A program made the position numbers and the translations under genes. A DNA stretch of 64,000 nucleotides from the NCBI GenBank assembly GCA_002368665.1, contig DFEK01000008.1:350994-414993 (forward strand). The letters are read 5' to 3'. Below the pieces are notes generated by a model, which was not told the DNA's origin, searched no databases, and was given only the letters and a program-made list of their open reading frames with translations. Of the stretch, positions 34,328 to 42,300 are shown in pieces. Source of the stretch: Lachnospiraceae bacterium UBA3804. GTDB taxonomy: Bacteria > Bacillota > Clostridia > Lachnospirales > Lachnospiraceae. Position 1 is the stretch's first letter. The number at the start of each line of letters is the position of its first letter.

Positions 34328-34954
34328 ATGGATTTTTATGAAGTTGTTAATTGCAGAAGAACGATCAGAGATTTTGAAAATGAAGAAATACCGGAGGGAA
34401 TTCTCGTAAAAATAATAGATGCTGCGCTCAAGGCTCCGACCAACGATCACATGCGTGACTGGCACTACATCATTATCCGTGACAAAGAGGTTGCGGTTTC
34501 GCTTCTGGACATCGTGCCGAAGGGGATTTCCGACGAGGATATGAATCAATTGATCAGGGATTGGAATCTGAATGATTCGCTCCAGCAGGAGTGCTACAGG
34601 AATGCGGTTCCGAAACAGTATCGAATGCTGTTTGATGCTTCTGCCATCATAGTTCCGCTGCTTAAAGAAAAAACGGATATTTTACATCCTGAAAACGTAT
34701 CGCATCTGAATGGTTTTGCGTCCATTTGGTGCAGTATAGAAAATATCTTTTTGGCGGCCACTGCGGAAGGATACGGGTGTAATTTGCGCATTCCGCTCGG
34801 TAATGAGGGCAAACATGCGAAGAAGGTTTTGGAAATTCCGGATGACTTTTTTATGCCGTGTTTTATCGGGATTGGGAAACCGAAAAATGGAATAGAGCCG
34901 GTTTCACAAAAAGAGATTCATGTAAGGGACAGAATACACTGGGAAAAGTTTTAG
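34328..34954 (+). CDS. Nitroreductase-family protein
   Basis: A 208-residue FMN-binding oxidoreductase of the nitroreductase family. It starts MDFYEVVNCRRTIRDFENEE, where RRTIRDF is the family's FMN phosphate signature, has APTNDHMRDWHYIIIRD, and ends with GCNLRIPLGNEG and FMPCFIGIGKPKNG. The likely reaction is NAD(P)H-dependent reduction of quinones, nitro compounds or flavins. The ATG at 34328 follows GGAAGGAG by 8 bases; the longer in-frame reading starts inside the left inverted repeat and is rejected. It is the only gene between the two inverted repeats. Confidence 0.88.
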   Translation: MDFYEVVNCRRTIRDFENEEIPEGILVKIIDAALKAPTNDHMRDWHYIIIRDKEVAVSLLDIVPKGISDEDMNQLIRDWNLNDSLQQECYRNAVPKQYRMLFDASAIIVPLLKEKTDILHPENVSHLNGFASIWCSIENIFLAATAEGYGCNLRIPLGNEGKHAKKVLEIPDDFFMPCFIGIGKPKNGIEPVSQKEIHVRDRIHWEKF

Positions 34955-35001
34955 GGGAAAAGAAAGCGCAAAGTGAGAAGGGGTTGCAAAAATAACCTAT
35001 C

Positions 35002-35030
35002 AACCCGGAACGGGTTGGATCCCATGTCCC
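35002..35030 (-). repeat. Inverted repeat, right copy, flanking the nitroreductase gene
   Basis: On the plus strand AACCCGGAACGGGTT, then GGATCCCATGTCCC; reverse-complement match to 34257-34284. Contains the same small hairpin. Confidence 0.8.
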
Positions 35031-35059
35031 TATGGTCCAAAATGGAGGTGCTTGATAGT

Positions 35060-35509
35060 TTGAAGAAAATCTATTTCTGGGAGCCCTGGTTTTTTCTTTT
35101 TTTCGGATTGTTCCATCTGCACAGAATCTGGGCACTGATTGACAGAACTTCATATGCTGCATTCTGGCTCGGAATTATGGAGAACAGGGGCGTTGCGTAT
35201 TTTACCATTATGGGTGTATTAGCGGTTCTCTGTATTCTCGGGATTATAACTTTTATAAGAGAACGTAAGCATAATTATCTCTGGAGATGGGTGTATATTT
35301 TCGGAGGAAGTTACCTGCTGTTTGATTTGTTTGCAATTGCAACGGGACTGGTATTCTGGCAGAAACTTCTACAAAACATGTTTGATACGAATTCCGGATA
35401 CTGGAATGTGATATGGGGATTTTTCATTCTTCTCGGCGCTGCGGTATTTGTGTTGGGAATAAAACTTGTGGCGGATTATAAAAAACAGAAACTGAAGGAA
35501 GGAGTATAG
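35060..35509 (+). CDS. Small membrane protein, function unknown
   Basis: About 149 residues with four predicted membrane helices (WFFLFFGLFHLHRIWALI; FTIMGVLAVLCILGIITFI; VYIFGGSYLLFDLFAIATG; VIWGFFILLGAAVFVLGIKL) and a lysine-rich end. I do not recognise the family. Start choice: GGAGGTG at 35044-35050 could serve the TTG at 35060 (MKKIYFWEPW). An ATG at 35042 would include that ribosome site and has none of its own. The frame stays open back through the right inverted repeat, which is not expected to be coding. Its stop is 2 bases before the VOC gene. Confidence 0.65.
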   Translation: MKKIYFWEPWFFLFFGLFHLHRIWALIDRTSYAAFWLGIMENRGVAYFTIMGVLAVLCILGIITFIRERKHNYLWRWVYIFGGSYLLFDLFAIATGLVFWQKLLQNMFDTNSGYWNVIWGFFILLGAAVFVLGIKLVADYKKQKLKEGV

Positions 35510-35511
35510 GC

Positions 35512-35919
35512 ATGAGATTGGACGGGTTCGGACTCTTGGTAGAGGATATGGGAAAAATGATTCGTTTTTACCGTGATGTACTCGGCTTTGAAATCAAAGA
35601 GTCGGAGGATACATCAAATGTGTATCTGGTCAAAGACGGAACGTTGTTTCTTTTGTATGGCCGAAAAGATTTTGAAAAAATGACAAACCGCCGATACGAA
35701 TATGTGAAAGGCCTAAACGGACATTCGGAAATTGCATTATATGTTGATACATTTGATGAGGTGGATGAAGCTTTTGGGAAGGCGGTTGCAAGCGGCGCTA
35801 CGCCGGTACTTGAACCCGAATTGGAACCATGGGGGCAGAGGACCTGCTATATCGCCGATCCGGAAGGAAATCTGATTGAAATCGGTTCGTGGAATAAGCC
35901 GTATGAAGAAAAGGACTAG
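35512..35919 (+). CDS. VOC-family (glyoxalase/bleomycin resistance) protein
   Basis: A 135-residue single VOC unit made of two beta-alpha-beta-beta-beta modules: MRLDGFGLLVEDMGKMIRFY and DVLGFEIKESEDTSNVYLVK first, then HSEIALYVDTFDEVDEAFGK and a C-terminal TCYIADPEGNLIEIGSW, the family's metal/ligand-binding end. Members include glyoxalases and drug-binding resistance proteins; the exact ligand is unknown. The ribosome site is GGAAGGAG. It is probably cotranscribed with the membrane protein before it and the GNAT genes after it. Confidence 0.88.
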   Translation: MRLDGFGLLVEDMGKMIRFYRDVLGFEIKESEDTSNVYLVKDGTLFLLYGRKDFEKMTNRRYEYVKGLNGHSEIALYVDTFDEVDEAFGKAVASGATPVLEPELEPWGQRTCYIADPEGNLIEIGSWNKPYEEKD

Positions 35920-35933
35920 GGAGAAAGCAGACA

Positions 35934-36833
35934 GTGTTTATTTATGAAGTCACGGATGACAGGAAAAAATATCTGGATCTCCTTCTTCTTGCAGACGAGC
36001 AGGAAGACATGATTGATTTATATCTGGAGAAAGGCACCATGTTTGTGCTTGATGATGGCGGCGTAAAGGGTGAGTGTGTTGTCACGGATGAAGGAGACGG
36101 AATTCTTGAAATCAAAAATATAGCAACGGCACCGGATGCACACGGCAAGGGCTACGGCAGAGCGCTGATAGAGTTTGTGATTTCAAAATACAGCGATACA
36201 TACAACATCTTACAGGTGGGAACGGGAGACAGTCCGCTTACCGTACCATTTTACGAAAAATGCGGATTTAAGAGACATCACGTGGTAAAGAATTTTTTCA
36301 TCGAGTATTACGATCATCCGATTTATGAGGAAGGAGTCCGGCTGGTGGATATGATTTATCTTCGAAGAGATTTAGGGAAAGAAGAATTCATCGAGCTGGA
36401 CGAATCGTATCTTCCTGAAATGGCAGAGCTTTACAGAGATTCCTTTAAGGGGGAACCCTGGAATGATGACTGGAGTGATGATTTGCAGTTGAGTGAATAC
36501 ATAAAAGAGATTTCCTGCGCATATCACTGCCTGAATTACGGACTTATCATTGACGGAAATTTAGTTGCCATGTCTCTTGGAATGGTACGCCACTGGTGGG
36601 AAGGAACCAATTACAACATTGAGGAACTCTGCGTGGCGCCGGAGTTTCAGGGAAAGGGATTAGGCACGCGTTTTATGGGCCTGATTGAAGAAGATATTAG
36701 GAAGAAGGGTTGTGTCGGAATTTTTCTCCAGACGGACAGCGATAAGCCGTCGTTTCGGTTTTATCATAAACTTGGATTTAAAAATCTCGGGGAGCATGTG
36801 AGTTTATATAAGAGTCTGAAAGGGGGAAGATGA
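35934..36833 (+). CDS. Tandem GNAT acetyltransferase (two domains)
   Basis: A 299-residue protein with two GNAT domains in a row. Domain 1 (about 1-140) has IATAPDAHGKGYGRALIEFV with the acetyl-CoA loop HGKGYG. Domain 2 (about 145-299) has LCVAPEFQGKGLGTRFMGLI with QGKGLG and ends FYHKLGFKNLGEHVSLYKSL. Both loops look functional, so each half could bind acetyl-CoA. Substrates are unknown. The GTG start follows AGGGAGAAAG. The stop overlaps the next GNAT gene. Confidence 0.85.
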   Translation: MFIYEVTDDRKKYLDLLLLADEQEDMIDLYLEKGTMFVLDDGGVKGECVVTDEGDGILEIKNIATAPDAHGKGYGRALIEFVISKYSDTYNILQVGTGDSPLTVPFYEKCGFKRHHVVKNFFIEYYDHPIYEEGVRLVDMIYLRRDLGKEEFIELDESYLPEMAELYRDSFKGEPWNDDWSDDLQLSEYIKEISCAYHCLNYGLIIDGNLVAMSLGMVRHWWEGTNYNIEELCVAPEFQGKGLGTRFMGLIEEDIRKKGCVGIFLQTDSDKPSFRFYHKLGFKNLGEHVSLYKSLKGGR

Positions 36834-36835
36834 AA

Positions 36836-37489
36836 ATGGAAGATTTTATCATACGTAACGAAACGGAGAAGGATTATAGAGCGGTGGAAGAACTGACCCG
36901 CGATGCTTTTTGGAATGTTTATAAACCCGGTGCAGACGAACACTATTACGCACATATGATGAGAAAGCATCCGGATTTTATTCCGGAACTGGCTTTTGTG
37001 ATTGAGAAAGATGGTAAAATAATCGGAAACATCATGTATACAAAAGCCTGGCTGGAGGATGAAGAAGGAAACCGAAAAGAAATTGTTTCGTTCGGACCTC
37101 TGTGCATTGCGCCGGAATATCAAAGACTGAAGCTCGGAAAACGCCTGATTGCATATTCTTTTGATGCAGCAAGAAAAATGGGCTACGATGTTAACATTAA
37201 TTTCGGAAACCCGGCCAATTATGTAGGAAGCGGTTTTGTAAGCTGTAAAAAGAAAAATGTAAGTTTCTATGTGCAGGGCAATTATCCGACAGCGCTTCTG
37301 GTGTGTGAGCTGGTATCGGGTGTGTTGGACGGAAAGAATTGGATGTATATACCGAGCACGGCAGCAGATTGCTGTGAGGATACCGAAGCGGTGGAAGCCT
37401 TTGACAGGACCTTCCCACCGAAGGAGAAAAAATGGATGCCAAGCCAGGAGGAATTCTATATCTACTGTAATTCTTCGGTGGTAAGGTAG
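36836..37489 (+). CDS. GNAT-family N-acetyltransferase
   Basis: A 217-residue GNAT. MEDFIIRNETEKDYRAVEEL begins the domain, and FGPLCIAPEYQRLKLGKRLI carries the acetyl-CoA loop (QRLKLG, a variant of the usual Q/RxxGxG/A). A C-terminal extension of about 60 residues is typical of the YhbS-like group. The ATG at 36836 has AGGGGG 9 bases upstream; the ATG at 36830 overlaps the preceding stop and is only 3 bases from that site, so it is less likely. It forms an operon with the flanking acetyltransferases. Confidence 0.85.
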   Translation: MEDFIIRNETEKDYRAVEELTRDAFWNVYKPGADEHYYAHMMRKHPDFIPELAFVIEKDGKIIGNIMYTKAWLEDEEGNRKEIVSFGPLCIAPEYQRLKLGKRLIAYSFDAARKMGYDVNINFGNPANYVGSGFVSCKKKNVSFYVQGNYPTALLVCELVSGVLDGKNWMYIPSTAADCCEDTEAVEAFDRTFPPKEKKWMPSQEEFYIYCNSSVVR

Positions 37490-37502
37490 AGAAAGAGGAA
37501 AT

Positions 37503-38006
37503 ATGATGATACTTAAAGCATATGAGAAAAAAGATGCCGCAACGATTGCCGGCTGGATAAAATCCGAGGACGAATTGTATCGCTGGTCAGCAGACCGGTT
37601 TAATAAATATCCGTTAAACGGCGAGGATATTGAAGCAAATTATGAGCCGCAGATTATAAGCGGCAGATTCATTCCTCTGATGGCTGAAGACGATACCGGG
37701 AATGCAGTCGGACATCTGATTATCAGATATCCGAAAGAGAATGATGACAGTTCTGTCCGTTTTGGTTTTGTTATTGTGGACCCGTCCTGCAGGGGAAAGG
37801 GATACGGAAAAGAAATGCTGCTTCTCGCAATTCAGTACGTTAAGGAGCATTTGACTGCCACAAGAATTGATCTCGGCGTATTTGAAAATAACGACCGTGC
37901 AAAGCACTGTTATGAAGCGGTCGGATTTCGGGAGTATAATCAGCGAAAATGCGAGATGCCGATTGGCGTCTGGGAATGCATTGATATGGAATTATTTTTG
38001 AAATAA
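37503..38006 (+). CDS. GNAT-family N-acetyltransferase (RimJ/RimL-like)
   Basis: A 167-residue GNAT with FVIVDPSCRGKGYGKEMLLL, whose RGKGYG binds acetyl-CoA, followed by DLGVFENNDRAKHCYEAVGF, the typical late helix. It resembles ribosomal-protein or amino-acid acetyltransferases, but the substrate cannot be told. AAGAGGA precedes two adjacent ATGs (37503, 37506). It is the fourth GNAT gene in about 4.5 kb. Confidence 0.85.
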   Translation: MMILKAYEKKDAATIAGWIKSEDELYRWSADRFNKYPLNGEDIEANYEPQIISGRFIPLMAEDDTGNAVGHLIIRYPKENDDSSVRFGFVIVDPSCRGKGYGKEMLLLAIQYVKEHLTATRIDLGVFENNDRAKHCYEAVGFREYNQRKCEMPIGVWECIDMELFLK

Positions 38007-38036
38007 AAGTGCGAACGAAGGAGACACGGGGCGAAA

Positions 38037-38912
38037 ATGCATTTTGTTGAGGCAAAGGGAATTCTGACCGCCAACAGTGGACAATGCGGTATGAATATCT
38101 ATCGAGGCTGCAGTCACGGATGTATTTACTGTGACAGCAGGAGTAAATGCTATCATTTTACACATGCCTTTGAAGATATCGAAGTGAAGCAGAATGCACC
38201 GGAACTTTTGGAAAAGGCCCTTCGTTCAAAACGGAAAAAATGCATGATCGGAACCGGTGCGATGTCCGATCCGTACATGCACATCGAAGGGGAACTCCGG
38301 CTTACAAGGAAGTGCCTGGAGATTATAAAACAGTACGGTTTCGGCGTGGCTATCCAGACAAAATCGGACAGAATCCTTCGGGATATCGAATTGCTTGACG
38401 AAATAAACAAATCCGCAAAATGTGTGGTGCAGATGACGCTCACGACATACGATGATGAGCTTTGTAAAATTATAGAGCCCAATGTCTGCAATACAAAACG
38501 CAGGATAGAAGTGCTGGAAGAAATGCAAAAGCGCGGGATTCCGACCGTAGTCTGGCTGACTCCGGTTTTGCCTTTTATCAATGATACGAAAGAAAATATT
38601 ACGTCAATTTTAAATGAATGTGTCCGCGTCGGGGTAAAAGGCATCATCGATTTCGGAATGGGACTGACGCTTCGTGACGGAGACCGGGAGTATTATTATG
38701 CGGCACTTGATAAGCATTTTCCCGGAATGAAGGAACGCTATATTAAGACATACCACAATGCATATGAATTGCCGAGTCCGAATGCAAAGGAACTGACAGC
38801 GATTTTTCAAAGAATCTGCAAAGAAAACGGAATTCTGTCCACCCCTGATGAGTGTTTTCGTTTCATGAGTGAACTGCCGGATGATTATCACCAGCTGAGT
38901 CTTTTTGATTAA
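38037..38912 (+). CDS. Radical SAM protein (SPL/Rv2578c-like)
   Basis: A 291-residue radical SAM protein. IYRGCSHGCIYCDSRSKCY (residues about 18-36) holds the CxxxCxxC cluster motif in the form used by the spore-photoproduct-lyase-like/Rv2578c group, and MIGTGAMSDPYMHIEGELRL follows. The C terminus ends YHQLSLFD. No second domain. Function is unestablished; the group is often found near DNA-related or unknown genes. A GGGGCG site lies near the ATG. Confidence 0.87.
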   Translation: MHFVEAKGILTANSGQCGMNIYRGCSHGCIYCDSRSKCYHFTHAFEDIEVKQNAPELLEKALRSKRKKCMIGTGAMSDPYMHIEGELRLTRKCLEIIKQYGFGVAIQTKSDRILRDIELLDEINKSAKCVVQMTLTTYDDELCKIIEPNVCNTKRRIEVLEEMQKRGIPTVVWLTPVLPFINDTKENITSILNECVRVGVKGIIDFGMGLTLRDGDREYYYAALDKHFPGMKERYIKTYHNAYELPSPNAKELTAIFQRICKENGILSTPDECFRFMSELPDDYHQLSLFD

Positions 38913-38984
38913 TATAGGTCATGAAAGAAAAAGTATAAGCTTACGGATTATGAATTTTGTCTGATTCAGACACTGGAGTATAAA

Positions 38985-39557
38985 ATGCCAATTTTACTGG
39001 ATTTATTTTTATCCTTCGCCAAAATCGGATTGTTTACATTTGGCGGAGGATATGCCATGCTTTCTCTGATAGAGAATACATGCGTTGAAAAGAAAAAGTG
39101 GATTACACAAGAAGAAATGATGAATATTACAGTGATTGCAGAGTCTACACCGGGACCCGTTGCCATCAACTGCGCGACATATGTGGGATATAAGCAGAAA
39201 AAAATGCTTGGCGCGTTGGTTTCGATGCTCGGGATGATTCTGCCGTCCTTTGTGATCATTTATCTGATTTCCATGTTCCTGGACAGATTTCTGGAAATTA
39301 CGTGGGTGGCGAATGCGTTTCAGGGAATTAAAATTGCCGTCGGAATTTTAATCGTGGATGCCGCAATAAAACTTCTGAAGGTGATTGAGAAAAAACCGCT
39401 TCAGATTATCCTTCTTGTAGTTTCAGCGGTTGCGATGATTCTGATCAGCATTTTCTCCCTTGGGATTTCACCGATGATTCTGATGCTTTCAGCAGCCGCC
39501 GTCGGAATTTTGTTTGCCCTCTTTGCCGGAAAATTAAGGAAGGAGGGGAACAAATGA
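38985..39557 (+). CDS. Chromate transporter, first half (short-chain ChrA)
   Basis: A 190-residue membrane protein equal to one half of the CHR family. It has the family start FAKIGLFTFGGGYAMLSLIE, then AESTPGPVAINCATYVGYKQ and four or more helices. Short CHR proteins occur as pairs and act together. Chromate export is the classic assignment, but many pairs in anaerobes have unknown anions. TGGAG precedes the ATG. Its stop overlaps the second half by 4 bases. Confidence 0.9.
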   Translation: MPILLDLFLSFAKIGLFTFGGGYAMLSLIENTCVEKKKWITQEEMMNITVIAESTPGPVAINCATYVGYKQKKMLGALVSMLGMILPSFVIIYLISMFLDRFLEITWVANAFQGIKIAVGILIVDAAIKLLKVIEKKPLQIILLVVSAVAMILISIFSLGISPMILMLSAAAVGILFALFAGKLRKEGNK

Positions 39558-40120
39558 TTTATTTGGATTTGTTGCTCGGATTCCTTGAAGTCGGATTGTT
39601 TTCCTTTGGCGGGGGATATGCTGCGATTCCGTTAATCCGTGACGTTGTATTGTCCCGCGGATGGCTCGATGATGAAGCGATTACGTACATGATTGCCGTA
39701 AGCGAAAGTACGCCCGGGCCGATCATGGTTAATATGGCGACATATGTCGGAAGCGTGAAAGGCGGTGCTTTAGGTGCTGTCATTGCAACGACAGCTGTAG
39801 TTCTACCTGCTTTTGCCATTATCATTTTAATCATGGTTTTGCTGAAAAAATTCATGCAAAACAAATTCGTGAAAGCGGCAATGGACGGACTGAAGCCCTG
39901 TATTATCGGAATTATCCTGTCCACGGGTCTTTTCATGATTGCAAACAATGTGGGAATTCTGCCAAGCTTTTCCGTCAATCTTCTGACGCTTTGCTTAACG
40001 GCAGGCCTTGCAGTGGTTTATTTCGGATCGAGAATTTTCATGAAAAAAGGTCTGTCGCCGATTGCACTCATTTTAATTTCGGCAGTAGTGGGCATTGTGG
40101 CATACGGAGTAAAACAATGA
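39554..40120 (+). CDS. Chromate transporter, second half (short-chain ChrA)
   Basis: A 188-residue partner of the preceding CHR protein: GFLEVGLFSFGGGYAAIPLI and SESTPGPIMVNMATYVGSVK repeat the same family motifs, showing the two came from a duplication. AGGAGGGG lies 5 bases before an ATGA overlap. It is translationally coupled to its partner and also, by another ATGA overlap, to the YczE-like gene downstream. Confidence 0.9.
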   Translation: MIYLDLLLGFLEVGLFSFGGGYAAIPLIRDVVLSRGWLDDEAITYMIAVSESTPGPIMVNMATYVGSVKGGALGAVIATTAVVLPAFAIIILIMVLLKKFMQNKFVKAAMDGLKPCIIGIILSTGLFMIANNVGILPSFSVNLLTLCLTAGLAVVYFGSRIFMKKGLSPIALILISAVVGIVAYGVKQ

Positions 40121-40800
40121 AGAAGAAAAATCTCGGTAAAAGAATAGCAATGTCCGCTTTCGGCGTAATCATATGCGCCGTAAGTGTTGCAATATTTAAA
40201 ATCGCCGCCTTTGGTGTTGACCCGTTCCAGTCCTTTATGGCAGGACTGGATTCGCTTGTTCCGATTAAATTCGGAACCCTGTATGTCATCACCAACGCGG
40301 TTCTTTTGTTGTTTGCGCTGATTTTTGACAGACACTACATCGGAATCGCAACCTTTATTAACCTGTTTTTACTGGGGTATATTACGCAGTTTACGTATGA
40401 TTTCCTAAAGACACTGATTGTGGAACCGTCCATTCCGGTCCGAATCGCCTGCCTCGTAATCGGTGTGGTCATTATCTGTTTCGGCTCGGCGTTTTATATG
40501 ACCGCAGATCTCGGTGTATCCACATATGATGCGATTGCGCTTATTATCGTCAATACGTGGAAGAAGGGCAAATTCCAGTATGTGAGGATCATTACGGATC
40601 TTGTATGCGTACTGATCGGATGTTCTCTGTTCCTGCTTTCCGGAGGAAAACTTTCAAAGATTCCCACCATAGCGGGTATCGGAACCATTATTACGGCGTT
40701 TTTTATGGGACCGTTAATCGAAGTTTTTAATGTGCATATTGCAAGACCGTTTCTAAATGGAAAGAAGACGGAGGAAGGGAGTGCGGGAGGCACAAACTAA
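40117..40800 (+). CDS. YczE/YitT-like integral membrane protein
   Basis: A 227-residue membrane protein with about six helices: FGVIICAVSVAIFKIAAFGV, GVDPFQSFMAGLDSL, RIACLVIGVVIICFGSAFYM and TADLGVSTYDAIALIIVNTW. The DPFQ and STYDAI segments are typical of the YczE group of YitT-like proteins, whose function is unknown (one relative affects antibiotic production). The ATG at 40117 overlaps the chrA stop; the longer in-frame reading is a shadow of that gene. Confidence 0.82.
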   Translation: MKKKNLGKRIAMSAFGVIICAVSVAIFKIAAFGVDPFQSFMAGLDSLVPIKFGTLYVITNAVLLLFALIFDRHYIGIATFINLFLLGYITQFTYDFLKTLIVEPSIPVRIACLVIGVVIICFGSAFYMTADLGVSTYDAIALIIVNTWKKGKFQYVRIITDLVCVLIGCSLFLLSGGKLSKIPTIAGIGTIITAFFMGPLIEVFNVHIARPFLNGKKTEEGSAGGTN

Positions 40801-40887
40801 AGTGGAAATTATCATCGCACAGATGCACAGCTTGATATGTTTGCGGGATGGAAGCCGACATTTGAAGAGGCGTAAATCAGTAAGAAG

Positions 40888-40914
40888 ACAGCGGCGGTAT
40901 GCCGCTGTTTTTTT
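40888..40914 (+). terminator. Terminator after the chrA/YczE operon
   Basis: ACAGCGGC, loop GGTAT, GCCGCTGT and a run of T. 8-bp GC-rich stem. Confidence 0.88.
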
Positions 40915-40926
40915 ATGTTTTATGTG

Positions 40927-40965
40927 TTGACAAATGATTTTCAAGTGTATATATTGAATATATAC
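40927..40965 (+). promoter_or_regulatory. Promoter and operator of the GntR-ABC operon
   Basis: Perfect TTGACA (40927-40932), a 17-base spacer and TATATT (40950-40955). The -10 box lies inside a perfect palindrome, GTATATATT-G-AATATATAC (40947-40965). A bound repressor here would block RNA polymerase; the YtrA-type GntR protein encoded first in the operon is the obvious candidate. Confidence 0.75.
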
Positions 40966-41042
40966 AATATTGTTGAAAGAGATTATGCGCAAATCTCTTT
41001 CCGGCGTGGTTAGCGCAAAGCTACGCAGAAAAGGAAAACCAT

Positions 41043-41423
41043 ATGGATATTATTATAAACAACAGCTCGGGAGTACCGATTTACGAGCAGATTGAGGAGC
41101 AGATTAAAAGTCAGATTATGACCGGCTCGCTGAAAGAAGGGGACGCCCTTCCGTCGATGAGAGTTCTGGCTAAGGATTTGAAAATCAGTATCATCACAAC
41201 CAAAAGAGCCTATGAGGATCTTGAAAAAGATGGCTTTATCGTGTCGATTACGGGTAAGGGCAGTTTCGTTAATGGAATCAATTCAGATCTCGTGAAAGAA
41301 AATATGATGGCTGCAATTGAGGAATACCTGGACAAGGCGCTGGATAAGGCAATTCTGGGGAAAGTAAGCATCGAGGAACTGAAGGAGATGCTGACGCTTC
41401 TCTATGAGGAGAAGATGCAGTAA
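41043..41423 (+). CDS. GntR-family regulator, YtrA type
   Basis: A 126-residue repressor. The winged helix-turn-helix covers residues 8-75 (GVPIYEQIEEQIKSQIMTGS, LPSMRVLAKDLKISIITTKR, GFIVSITGKGSFV), with only a short helical tail, which is the YtrA subfamily that controls ABC transporter operons. AAAGGAAAA lies before the ATG. It is first in an operon with an ABC ATPase, two permease-like proteins and a CPBP protease, and likely represses that operon through the palindrome over its promoter. Confidence 0.92.
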   Translation: MDIIINNSSGVPIYEQIEEQIKSQIMTGSLKEGDALPSMRVLAKDLKISIITTKRAYEDLEKDGFIVSITGKGSFVNGINSDLVKENMMAAIEEYLDKALDKAILGKVSIEELKEMLTLLYEEKMQ

Positions 41424-41435
41424 CGGAGAAAGAAT

Positions 41436-42299
41436 ATGGAGAATGTAATTGAACTGAAAGATGTCGTAAAGGATTATGGCGATTTTAAACTGGATCATAT
41501 AAGCTTCAATGTTCCGGAAGGTTCGGTTTGCGGATTTATCGGGCAGAACGGCGCCGGTAAAACAACCACAATCAAACTGATTCTGGATATCATCAAAAGA
41601 GACGGCGGAGAGATTAAGGTTTTCGGAGAAAGCATTGATATTGACAGTGCCGCGCTTCGCGAAAATATCGGCGTGGTATTCGACGAGATGGGCTTTCATG
41701 ACTTTATGACGGCCAAAGATCTTAACATCATGATGAAGAATATCTACAAAAACTGGGATGAAGAACAGTTCTTTGAATACCTGAAAAAATTCTCTCTTCC
41801 GAGTAAGAAAAAATGCGGCGAATTTTCACGCGGTATGCGAATGAAACTGCAGATTGCCGTGGCATTGTCGCACCATGCCAAACTGCTTGTTATGGACGAA
41901 CCCACCAGCGGACTGGATCCGATCGTTCGAAATGAAATGATCAATATCTTCCGTGATTTTGTCGTGGAAGAGGATCATACGATTCTGCTTTCCTCCCACA
42001 TTACGGGAGATTTGGAAAAAATCGCCGATGAGGTGGTTTTCATTGATGGCGGCAAAATCGTTCTTGCAGGAAACAAGGATGAAATTTTAGAAAAGCATGC
42101 CATTTTAAAATGCAAAAAAGATGAGGTTGAATTAATCAGCAAATCCCTCATTGTAGGTATGGAGCAAAGCAGTTTCGGAGCAGAGATTCTGGTCAATGAC
42201 AGAAATGCTGCGAGGAAACTCTATCCGGAAATGCTGCTTGAGTCAGCTGCTTTGGAAGAGATTATGATTTATTACGTGAATTCGAAAAGGGGTGAGTAG
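41436..42299 (+). CDS. ABC transporter ATP-binding protein
   Basis: A 287-residue ABC ATPase: Walker A IGQNGAGKTTTIKLIL (near residue 33), signature FSRGMRMKLQIAVAL, Walker B LLVMDEPTSGLDP and the switch histidine in SSHITGDLEKIAD. It resembles YtrB/BcrA-type ATPases of drug or bacteriocin exporters. AACGGAGA precedes the ATG. It should power the two membrane proteins encoded next; the transported substrate is unknown, with antimicrobial peptide resistance a common role. Confidence 0.93.
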   Translation: MENVIELKDVVKDYGDFKLDHISFNVPEGSVCGFIGQNGAGKTTTIKLILDIIKRDGGEIKVFGESIDIDSAALRENIGVVFDEMGFHDFMTAKDLNIMMKNIYKNWDEEQFFEYLKKFSLPSKKKCGEFSRGMRMKLQIAVALSHHAKLLVMDEPTSGLDPIVRNEMINIFRDFVVEEDHTILLSSHITGDLEKIADEVVFIDGGKIVLAGNKDEILEKHAILKCKKDEVELISKSLIVGMEQSSFGAEILVNDRNAARKLYPEMLLESAALEEIMIYYVNSKRGE

Positions 42300-42300
42300 C

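Noticed and set aside
36350..37200. Frameshift between the tandem GNAT gene and the next GNAT gene
   Set aside because: Both frames have complete domains and ribosome sites; the overlap is the normal ATGA type.
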